In this document: positions 6,819-12,234 of the stretch, piece by piece
Numbering within the stretch: position 1 is the stretch's first letter
Layout of the letters: each line of letters opens with the position of its first letter
Origin: an uncultured Eubacteriales bacterium
GTDB lineage: Bacteria > Bacillota > Clostridia > Oscillospirales > CAG-272
Length of the DNA stretch: 12,234 nt
Reading direction: 5' to 3'
Assembly: GCA_900321265.1 (NCBI GenBank)
Contig: ONVJ01000307.1
Coordinates: forward strand, 1-12,234
Made by a program: the position numbers and the translations under genes
The notes under the pieces: generated by a model
Told to the model about the DNA's origin: nothing
The model's input: the letters and a program-made list of their open reading frames with translations, nothing else
Database searches by the model: none

Positions 6819-8192
6819 ATGAAGGAAACATACAGCTATTCCGCCGGGATCGAAATAAAATATCGCTGCGGAGTCCTCGTCGTCGGAGGCGGCCCCGCAG
6901 GGGTCATGGCGGCGGTCTCGGCCGCGCGTGAAGGCGCAGACGTGATCCTCGCCGAGCGATTCGGCCGGGTCGGAGGCATGATGACGGTCGGCAACGTCGG
7001 GCCGCTGCTCGGCGAAACCTGCCGGGGAACGCTGGCGGACGAGTTCATCGCCCGCATGAGAAAGCTCGACGGAGACCCCGAGCTCCACAGGACGCGGAAC
7101 GGCCTTGAGCAGCCGGTCGACCGCGAGGTCGCGGGACATGTCCTGACCGAGATGCTGAAGGAGGCGGGAGTAAAGCTCCTTCTGACCGCTGCCTTCGCCG
7201 ACGTCATGAAGGACGGGAGCGGCAGGGTGTCGGGATGTATCTTCACCTCGCAGCAGGGACTTTTCGGCGTCGGGGCGGACATCACCGTCGACTGCACCGG
7301 CGACGGAGCCGTCGCGGCGGCCGCCGGGGCGGCATACGGCATCGGGATCGAGGAGATCGAGGCCGGCGGAAGCTATGAACCGGGAGAGGACAATATCGGT
7401 TCGCTGCAGCCGATGACGCTTGAATTCACGCTTTGCGGAGTTGACGATTCTGTCGCGATCTCCGCCTGGGGAGGCACAGATCCCGTCGTCATCCCCTCGG
7501 GCGAGTTTGCCGGGATGCAGTACCGCGAACTCTGCAAAATGAAAAACCGGGAGGGCGAGCTCCCGGAGAACATATCGATAGTAAGGCTTCACCGCACCGG
7601 CAGACCGGGCGAGATGAACGTCAACGCGACGCAGGCGAACGGCTTCGATCCCTTCGATCCCGGAGCGCTGGGCGAGGCTGAGGCGCTGCTGTCGGAACAG
7701 ATCGGGATCTGCGTCGATTTTCTCAGAAAATACATACCCGGATACGAAAACTGCCGGGTGAAAAGCTCGGCCGACACCGTCGGGATCAGGGAATCGAGGA
7801 GGATCTCCGGAATCGAAAGAGTGACCGACGCCGACCTTGAGGAAGGCAGACACAGAGATGACGCCGTCGTTCACGACGCCTGGTTCCTGATCGACATACA
7901 CAACCCGAAGGGCGCCGGACAGGCCGAGGGACACGCGCACGACGCGAAAGCCTACGACATACCCTACGGCGCCCTCGTCCCTGCCGGGACAGACGGGCTG
8001 CTCGTCGCAGGCAGATGCATCTCCGGCACCCACCGCGCGCACGCCTCATACCGCGTCATGATCATCTGCATGGCGACCGGCGAGGCGGCGGGAGTCGCGG
8101 CGGCGATCGCGTCTGCGACCGGCAGCGAACCCGCCGACATCCGTCCCGCCGACGTAAGGGCGATCCTCACGTCGCGCGGAGTCGAATTATGA
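6819..8192 (+). CDS. FAD-dependent oxidoreductase (FAD_oxidored family)
   Basis: Flavoprotein of the FAD_oxidored (PF12831-like) family, 457 aa, cytoplasmic, with no signal peptide. The Rossmann dinucleotide motif is VLVVGGGPAGVMAAVSAA (residues about 19-36), followed by the acidic ILAER that binds the ribose. RVGGMMTVGNVGPL (about 50-63) and VDCTGDGAVAAAAGAAYG (C-terminal edge of the substrate-side fold) are family features, as is GIRESRRISG and the C-terminal FAD loop LLVAGRCISGTHRAHASYR with GEAAGVAAA (about 390-430). The substrate is unknown. ATG at 6819 is the first possible start after an in-frame stop at 6810-6812; the GAAAGG at 6798-6803 is rather far away (15 bases). It probably shares a transcript with the FGGY kinase, suggesting oxidation of a related sugar or polyol (inference). 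Transcription ends at the hairpin at 8211. Confidence 0.9.
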   Translation: MKETYSYSAGIEIKYRCGVLVVGGGPAGVMAAVSAAREGADVILAERFGRVGGMMTVGNVGPLLGETCRGTLADEFIARMRKLDGDPELHRTRNGLEQPVDREVAGHVLTEMLKEAGVKLLLTAAFADVMKDGSGRVSGCIFTSQQGLFGVGADITVDCTGDGAVAAAAGAAYGIGIEEIEAGGSYEPGEDNIGSLQPMTLEFTLCGVDDSVAISAWGGTDPVVIPSGEFAGMQYRELCKMKNREGELPENISIVRLHRTGRPGEMNVNATQANGFDPFDPGALGEAEALLSEQIGICVDFLRKYIPGYENCRVKSSADTVGIRESRRISGIERVTDADLEEGRHRDDAVVHDAWFLIDIHNPKGAGQAEGHAHDAKAYDIPYGALVPAGTDGLLVAGRCISGTHRAHASYRVMIICMATGEAAGVAAAIASATGSEPADIRPADVRAILTSRGVEL

Positions 8193-8210
8193 TTTTTAAA
8201 GAATGCAAAC

Positions 8211-8238
8211 AAAAAACTCGCCTGAAGGCGAGTTTTTT
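8211..8238. terminator. Bidirectional rho-independent terminator
   Basis: A perfect 12-bp stem (AAAAAACTCGCC and GGCGAGTTTTTT) around a TGAA loop. The A/T ends give a T-tract on either strand, so it can end both the rightward FAD oxidoreductase operon (stop at 8192) and the leftward VWA gene (stop at 8256). The convergent gene layout fits this double use. Confidence 0.92.
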
Positions 8239-8255
8239 GTTGTATGGATTTCCTA

Positions 8256-9875
8256 TTACTGCTGCTCCGCGGCGGGTCTTGTATATGCGAGACCGCAGTA
8301 TTCACAGGTGATCCTGATCAGGCACTCGTTGAGGGGCTCGACGTCGAACTCGCCGACCTCAGCCTCCTTGTGCGATCCGCCGATTCCCGAATGATCGGTG
8401 AGGAAAACATAGGTCCCGCCGGTCATGACGGCAAAGCTGCGGAAGAGGATCTCGAAGTCCTGATCGACGCCGGAGGAGGCGACCGGAATGATCCTGATGC
8501 CTGTTGCGGCGGCGGTCATGATCGAGCTTCTCAGGCTGGAATTGATCTTCTCTCCTTCGTGCGGAGGCGCGTCAAGGACGAAGAAGCAGAGCTTGACGGC
8601 CTTCTCGCGCCACTGATGTCCGGTCACGGCGTTCTCAAGAGCGGTGTGGACCGCCTCGGGGTAATCGCCGCCGCCCGACGCGTACTGAGAGTCGATCTGC
8701 TTCTGGCACTCTGCGATATCGGTGCGGAAGTCAAAGTATTTCACGACGTATTCGTCGCCTTCGTCGCGGTAGAAGTTGACGCTGACTCTGATCGAAAGCG
8801 AACCGCTTCCCGCTTCCGCGATGCGGCCGATCATATCGGTGAGCTCGGCTTTGAGATACTCAAGCTCGTCTCCCATGCTTCCGGTGGTATCGATCATGAG
8901 CATGAGATCGAGTTCGGTGACGGCGATCCCCGCCGCCTCAGCTTCGATCGAGACGGTGCTTCCGTCGGTCTTTTCAAGGGCTACAGTCTTGCCGCCGACC
9001 CTGACCGCGGTCGGGGTCTGTCCCTCGCCGTCGATGCCCCAGAGGAGGATCGCGCGGCCGGATATGTCGGTGACTCCGGTGAAGACGACATTGTCTCCGG
9101 CAAGGAGCTCGGCTCTGCAGTTGAAGACCGGGTTTCCGTTATATGTCACCGATACCGGAACGACGTTCCCGGCGAAGATCTTTCTAGCCTTCGCGTAGGA
9201 GTACCATTCTCCGCCGTTGAGCTTTGATCTCCACTCGGCGATGTTGGCCTCGGCCGAGTCTCTCCATTCTCCGGCGGTGAGTGTGCCGGCTTTCATCTGC
9301 GAATTGCCGCCGGGACCGTCTGTCCACGCCGGTTCTCCGACTACATCTTCGTAGTACTCCTCGGGAGCTACCGCGGAAGGCGCGATCTCGTATACTTTGC
9401 CGGCGCCGTCAAACACACCTGCTTCCTTCGATCCGAAAACGCCTGCAATCCTGTCAAAGAAGGAGTATCCGTCGCTGACGCCCGACTTGTTCTCGCCGAT
9501 GACGCCGTCGTTGTATTTCCCGCTGTTCAGGTAACCTGTGTCTTCCGAAGGAATGATATTGACGGGATCCCTCTTTATCCTGTCGGTGACGATGATCACC
9601 GAGCCCGCCGTGAGCAGCGCCATGACGAGGCAGGCCGCCGCGAGCAGCCAGGCTCTTCCCTTCTTTGACATCTTCTTTCTGCCCGTCTTCCTGTCAGGCG
9701 ATATCACCTTTGCCTTTTTGGCGGCGGTTATACCCGCCTTTGCCTTTGCCTTTTCGGCTATCCGGTCGGCCGACACTCCCTCTGGAAGTTCCCCGTCCGC
9801 CGTGATCTCCTTTTCGAAGTCCTTTATCTCTTCGGGCTCTGCTCCGTCAAACATCTCTCTCAACTCTTTCTTCAT
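8256..9875 (-). CDS. Single-pass membrane protein with outward VWA domain, putative anti-sigma factor or sensor
   Basis: 539 aa. Residues 1-74 are charged and cytoplasmic (Lys/Glu/Asp/Ala-rich; MKKELREMFD, then an AEKAKAKAG stretch), then a KKGR stop-transfer flank and a transmembrane helix at about 76-97. Residues about 98-235 form a linker of low predicted order. Residues about 238-300 look like a small beta-sandwich (VPVSVTYNGNPVFNCRAELL, then GVTDISGRAILLWG), like carboxypeptidase-regulatory domains. A von Willebrand A domain follows from about 320: MIDAS residues DTTGSM (Asp329, Thr331, Ser333), GGGDYPEAV (Asp404), and FFVLDAPPHEG. It is preceded by a sigma factor gene 94 bp upstream in the same direction, so the cytoplasmic part is a natural candidate for binding that sigma factor; this is inferred. 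The RBS AGGAG lies 10 bases before the ATG. Function of the VWA ligand is unknown. Confidence 0.86.
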   Translation of the reverse strand: MKKELREMFDGAEPEEIKDFEKEITADGELPEGVSADRIAEKAKAKAGITAAKKAKVISPDRKTGRKKMSKKGRAWLLAAACLVMALLTAGSVIIVTDRIKRDPVNIIPSEDTGYLNSGKYNDGVIGENKSGVSDGYSFFDRIAGVFGSKEAGVFDGAGKVYEIAPSAVAPEEYYEDVVGEPAWTDGPGGNSQMKAGTLTAGEWRDSAEANIAEWRSKLNGGEWYSYAKARKIFAGNVVPVSVTYNGNPVFNCRAELLAGDNVVFTGVTDISGRAILLWGIDGEGQTPTAVRVGGKTVALEKTDGSTVSIEAEAAGIAVTELDLMLMIDTTGSMGDELEYLKAELTDMIGRIAEAGSGSLSIRVSVNFYRDEGDEYVVKYFDFRTDIAECQKQIDSQYASGGGDYPEAVHTALENAVTGHQWREKAVKLCFFVLDAPPHEGEKINSSLRSSIMTAAATGIRIIPVASSGVDQDFEILFRSFAVMTGGTYVFLTDHSGIGGSHKEAEVGEFDVEPLNECLIRITCEYCGLAYTRPAAEQQ

Positions 9876-9946
9876 TTTTTAAAGTCTCCTCTTCCTGCCC
9901 TCCGCGGCGCCACTGCCGCCGGATATGCTCGGGATCTTTTTTCTGC

Positions 9947-9971
9947 CGCTCTGTCCCGCAGAGCGTTTTTT
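9947..9971 (+). terminator. Hairpin with T-tract between sigma and VWA genes
   Basis: A 7-bp perfect stem (CGCTCTG / CAGAGCG) with a TCCCG loop, followed on the + strand by six T. As read on the + strand it has the form of an intrinsic terminator, yet no + strand gene precedes it. On the - strand it lies immediately after the sigma stop codon (9970-9972) and is followed by GCAGAAAAAAG, so it does not terminate that transcript classically; it could be a processing or attenuation hairpin, or block antisense transcription. Confidence 0.5.
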
Positions 9972-10551
9972 ATACGCCGAAGGCCTTCTTCAGCCTCGCG
10001 ACCGCCCGGTGGGCGCGTGTGTCGACGTTTGCCGCCGTCATGCCGACGGCCTCGGATATCGCTTTTGAACTCTCGCCGAGAAAGAACTTGCGGAATATGA
10101 TCGACGAATCGGGCTCGCCCATCGCCTCGATCTCGCAAAGCAGCTTCTCTCGCCGCTTCTTTGCGTCGTAGAGCTCGGTTTCATCCTCGGGATCGGGCAG
10201 GTTCAGGACGGGATCGAGTCCGTCGGGAGCGCTCCCCTCTTCCGACGGCGCGGGATCGACCTGGAGCCGTCGCCAGCTGTTTTTCCGCAGATACCCTGCA
10301 GCGTTGTTCCTCGCTATCGCGACGAGGTAGGTCTTCACCGACGCGAGAGATGGGTCGTAGCCCGAAAGCCCCAGCCAGAAGTCGCTGAAGGTGTCGGCGG
10401 CGCAGTCCTCTATGTCGGTCGAGAGATACCTGAAGCCCTCGAATCTGCCTTTGATGACCGAACTGACCAGACCGGAATAGCTCTTTACGAGCTCGTCCAT
10501 CCCTCTGTTCGGATCCTTCTTCAGAAGTTCCAGAAGTAAGGAGTCCTCCAT
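9970..10551 (-). CDS. ECF-type RNA polymerase sigma factor
   Basis: A 193-aa protein with the two-domain layout of ECF (group 4) sigma factors. Region 2 spans residues about 16-93: LVKSYSGLVSSVI, then the polymerase-binding and -10-binding segment STDIEDCAADTFSDFW (about 44-59) and VKTYLVAIARNNAAGYLRK (about 72-90). A 40-residue acidic/proline linker follows. Region 4 (about 133-190), with SSIIFRKFFLGESSKAISEAVGM (in part IIFRKFFLGESSKAISEAVG) and TAANVDTRAHRAVARLKKAF, forms the helix-turn-helix that would read the -35 element. The start ATG has AAAGGAAAAGG just upstream. The VWA membrane protein 94 bp downstream is the presumed anti-sigma partner. Several promoter-like elements precede the gene (10614-10645), so autoregulation is plausible. 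Its regulon is unknown. Confidence 0.92.
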   Translation of the reverse strand: MEDSLLLELLKKDPNRGMDELVKSYSGLVSSVIKGRFEGFRYLSTDIEDCAADTFSDFWLGLSGYDPSLASVKTYLVAIARNNAAGYLRKNSWRRLQVDPAPSEEGSAPDGLDPVLNLPDPEDETELYDAKKRREKLLCEIEAMGEPDSSIIFRKFFLGESSKAISEAVGMTAANVDTRAHRAVARLKKAFGV

Positions 10552-10571
10552 TCCTTTTCCTTTCTCCGCAT

Positions 10572-10594
10572 CCGCTCTCCCGCGGGAAGAGCGG
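10572..10594 (-). other. Hairpin in 5' leader of the sigma factor gene
   Basis: CCGCTCT and AGAGCGG form a perfect 7-bp stem around a CCCGCGGGA inner part that can pair further. It lies 21 bases upstream of the sigma start codon, so in the mRNA it would sit in the leader between the predicted transcription start and the RBS. It might affect mRNA stability or translation; no regulatory function is proved. Confidence 0.5.
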
Positions 10595-10598
10595 CGCC

Positions 10599-10612
10599 GT
10601 GAATCGATTCAC
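10599..10612. promoter_or_regulatory. Operator-like perfect palindrome over the predicted transcription start
   Basis: GTGAATCGATTCAC is identical to its reverse complement over 14 bases. Its core TGAATCGATTCA has the general TGAANCGNTTCA shape of LacI-family and related operators. It sits directly downstream of the predicted -10 (10616-10621), where +1 of the leftward sigma transcript would fall, a normal position for a repressor site. The binding protein is unknown. Confidence 0.55.
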
Positions 10613-10613
10613 C

Positions 10614-10645
10614 CTTATATAGGCGTTTTCCGCGGAAATCTTACA
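10614..10645 (-). promoter_or_regulatory. Putative promoter of the sigma-VWA cassette
   Basis: Reading leftward, TGTAAG (10645-10640) and TATATA (10621-10616) are separated by 18 bases and preceded by an A-rich stretch (10647-10670) that could act as an UP element. The -35 is a poor match to the housekeeping TTGACA but could suit an ECF factor, including self-activation by the encoded sigma. Its position about 65 bases before the start codon is suitable. The assignment is by eye. Confidence 0.5.
10627..10638. repeat. 12-bp perfect palindrome in the promoter spacer
   Basis: TTTCCGCGGAAA lies between the predicted -35 and -10 elements, so a protein bound here could block or modify initiation. 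It is a second, unrelated palindrome 15 bases from the 14-bp one at 10599-10612. Chance occurrence is possible since GC-rich palindromes are common. Confidence 0.4.
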
Positions 10646-10687
10646 CTTATTTTTAAAAAATCCGCAAAAAATGAAAAAAGAGCGGTC

Positions 10688-10733
10688 AAAAGCAGCCCCG
10701 CGCGGTAAAGAGCCGAAGCTCCCGGCGGGGCTG
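10688..10733 (-). terminator. Rho-independent terminator of the leftward FAD oxidoreductase
   Basis: On the - strand, CAGCCCCGC pairs with GCGGGGCTG (10693-10701 and 10725-10733) over nine bases. The region enclosed includes a second GAGC-TTCG-GCTC mini-hairpin, and TTTT follows the stem, with more T-runs slightly downstream. It begins 15 bases after the stop codon at 10749 and insulates the sigma promoter from the upstream gene. Confidence 0.82.
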
Positions 10734-10748
10734 TACTGAAAGAGCGGA

Positions 10749-12234
10749 TCAGGATATATCCGCCGAGAAGAGATGCACGCTGTCGGCGCCCCAGGTAGCC
10801 CCGAAGCGAACTGTGACCTTCCTTCCCTTCCTTGCGAGAGCTATCCTGACGAGCGAATTGTGGCAGGTGTCGGTCGAGAAGACCTTTTCTCCGTCGACGA
10901 AGACCTCGAATTCCTTCACGAGGGTGGCGGCGACCGTCATCGGGCTGAAATCGAATCCGATCGACGACGCCTGCGCGAACACCCGCATCTTTTTGTTCTT
11001 CGATACCGATTTTCTTGAGAAATCGGGGTCGAAGAGGAGCCTCAGCGTCCCGAGCTCCTTCTCCTCTCCGAAGTCGAAGCTGAGCTCGCCGCCGACCGGC
11101 AGTTTGACATAGTTGATCTTTCCGTCGGCGTCGGGCCTCTCCTCTCCGTTGAAGAGGACGGCTCTTTCCCCGTCGGTGATATTGAGCTTCGCGCCGAGGG
11201 TCAGCTCGGGGATCCTCCGTTTGAATCCCGGGAGGAAGCAGCCCTGATCGAGCAGCTTCGACTGCAGCTCGTCCAGTCTGTTGAGATATACTCCGTGAGG
11301 AGTTTCTTCCTTATTTATGCATATCGACGCCGCGGTGCCCATAGCCTGGCCGATCAGTGCGCAGGTCGCCATGACTCTCGTCGAGCTGAGCGCGGCGTGG
11401 GTGACCGAGATGTTTCTGCCGGCGAAGAACATGTTGGAGACGTCGGGCCCGTAGAGCACCCTGTAGGGGATGCCGTAGGGAGAGGGCGCCGGGAAGAGGA
11501 CGGAGGGCGGGAAGGAATACTCGTAGGACATAAAGCCCGCCGGGTTGTGGTCGTCCATCGGCCAGCCGCCGTAGGCGACGGTGTCCTCGAATTTTCCTCC
11601 GGCCTCGATGTCGTTCTCGGTCATGACGTACTGGCCGATATATCTGCGCGACTCGCGCTTGCCGGGGAGGAAGCCCACCCAGGAAAGCTCCCAGTTTTCG
11701 GAATTCGGCTCTCCGCCGCGGTTCTTTATGAAGTCCCAGATGCCGTATGCGATCTTGAGGAGCTCGTCGCGCATCGCCTCGGTGTCGCGGATCGAGTCTC
11801 TGTCTCCGCCCATCTCGATCCACCAGAAGTTGGTCTCGCTGGTGCCCAGCTTGTGCGGGCGGCTCATCGACGTCACGACGTTTATCGTCTGATCGGCGAT
11901 GCTCAGCGAACCGTCGGCGACCTTTTTCGGCGACCTGACCGAGTTGCCCGTCCTGTCGCAGACGAAGTTGAAGTCGGCGTCGGAATTGTAGACGTGGGCC
12001 CACTCGGGAGCGACGAACTTCACCGGCCGGCCGGTCTCCCTCGCCTGGATGAGACAGGACATGCCCATCGTCTTCCGGTCGGCGAGCTCGTGGCCGATCG
12101 CCTCGTCGTACTCGTTGCGCGCCTCGCGGCCGACCCGCCACTTCGCGCCCGAAACCGTCGCGAGGACCGAGTCGCCCGAGCAGTCGGCGAAATATTTAGC
12201 TTTGACGGTATGCCAGCTGTATGTCGTCAGCTGC
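10749..12234 (-). CDS. FAD-dependent oxidoreductase with C-terminal beta-rich extension, 5'-truncated
   Basis: The last 494 residues of a flavoprotein of the FAD_oxidored family; the frame is open to the window edge, and the N-terminal Rossmann motif lies outside. Fragment residues 14-29 (YFADCSGDSVLATVSG) match the family's DCTGDGD-like block, and GREARNEYDEAIGHE follows. RESRRYIGQYVMTENDI (about 193-209) and FFAGRNISVTHAALSSTRVM (about 269-288) are family motifs; the latter matches the FAD-loop of the oxidoreductase at 6819-8192. After about residue 325 the chain goes on for 170 residues as a beta-rich region (LRLLFDPDF, then KEFEVFVDGEKVF, RKGRKVTVRFGATWG), like carbohydrate-binding or galactose-binding folds found at the end of such enzymes. 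The ATG at 12068 is internal. The substrate is unknown; a sugar or glycan derivative is only a suggestion from the extension. Confidence 0.9.
   Translation of the reverse strand, partial: QLTTYSWHTVKAKYFADCSGDSVLATVSGAKWRVGREARNEYDEAIGHELADRKTMGMSCLIQARETGRPVKFVAPEWAHVYNSDADFNFVCDRTGNSVRSPKKVADGSLSIADQTINVVTSMSRPHKLGTSETNFWWIEMGGDRDSIRDTEAMRDELLKIAYGIWDFIKNRGGEPNSENWELSWVGFLPGKRESRRYIGQYVMTENDIEAGGKFEDTVAYGGWPMDDHNPAGFMSYEYSFPPSVLFPAPSPYGIPYRVLYGPDVSNMFFAGRNISVTHAALSSTRVMATCALIGQAMGTAASICINKEETPHGVYLNRLDELQSKLLDQGCFLPGFKRRIPELTLGAKLNITDGERAVLFNGEERPDADGKINYVKLPVGGELSFDFGEEKELGTLRLLFDPDFSRKSVSKNKKMRVFAQASSIGFDFSPMTVAATLVKEFEVFVDGEKVFSTDTCHNSLVRIALARKGRKVTVRFGATWGADSVHLFSADIS

Noticed and set aside
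6351..8042. 563-codon open frame antisense to the FGGY kinase end and the FAD oxidoreductase
   Set aside because: It covers two well-supported sense genes and their gap; the product resembles no domain and has the composition of a GC-rich shadow frame.
8244..9227. 327-codon open frame on the + strand opposite the VWA gene
   Set aside because: It starts beside the terminator with no RBS, and the sense strand carries intact VWA motifs throughout the same bases.
1..12234. CRISPR arrays, tRNA or rRNA genes, insertion sequences, attachment sites
   Set aside because: No regularly spaced repeats, no tRNA-like cloverleaf or rRNA segment and no transposase or integrase motif was recognised on either strand by reading; a covariance-model scan was not possible.

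Overview
The window (about 12.2 kb, GC-rich) looks like chromosome of a spore-forming low-abundance or gut-type member of the Clostridia (Bacillota), perhaps near Oscillospirales. Reasons: an SMC-ScpAB gene pair, a DUF2953 gene followed by a GerW/YtfJ spore-protein gene, an RsuA/RluB-type pseudouridine synthase, purine-rich ribosome binding sites, and tight gene packing with GTG/TTG starts and stop-start overlaps. The exact lineage is inference. No tRNA, rRNA, CRISPR array, transposase or integrase was seen.

Positions 1-4547 (+ strand) hold a compact run of core genes: the end of a site-2 (M50) membrane protease, scpA, scpB, a DUF2953 membrane protein, gerW/ytfJ, an rluB-like gene, and a small GNAT-like protein whose start codon overlaps the rluB stop. 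Chromosome segregation, sporulation and rRNA modification genes share this cluster in many Firmicutes. Positions 4590-8192 (+ strand) are more metabolic: a ThrH-type HAD phosphatase/phosphotransferase, an FGGY sugar kinase with unusual substrate-site motifs, and an FAD-dependent oxidoreductase. The run closes at a strong bidirectional terminator (8211-8238).

Positions 8256-10551 (- strand) are a two-gene regulatory cassette: an ECF-type sigma factor followed by a single-pass membrane protein with an outward von Willebrand A (VWA) domain, the likely anti-sigma or sensor partner. The 197-bp region upstream (10552-10748) is dense in signals: a putative promoter, two perfect palindromes (one over the predicted transcription start), a 5'UTR hairpin, and the terminator of the next gene. 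Positions 10749-12234 (- strand) are the 3' part of a second, larger FAD-dependent oxidoreductase of the same family as the one at 6819-8192, running off the window edge.

No gene-free stretch exceeds 300 bases. The gaps at 538-627, 4548-4589 and 6747-6818 show ribosome binding sites and at most weak hairpins. The most unusual material is the sigma/VWA cassette with its control region, and the FGGY kinase-FAD oxidoreductase pair.
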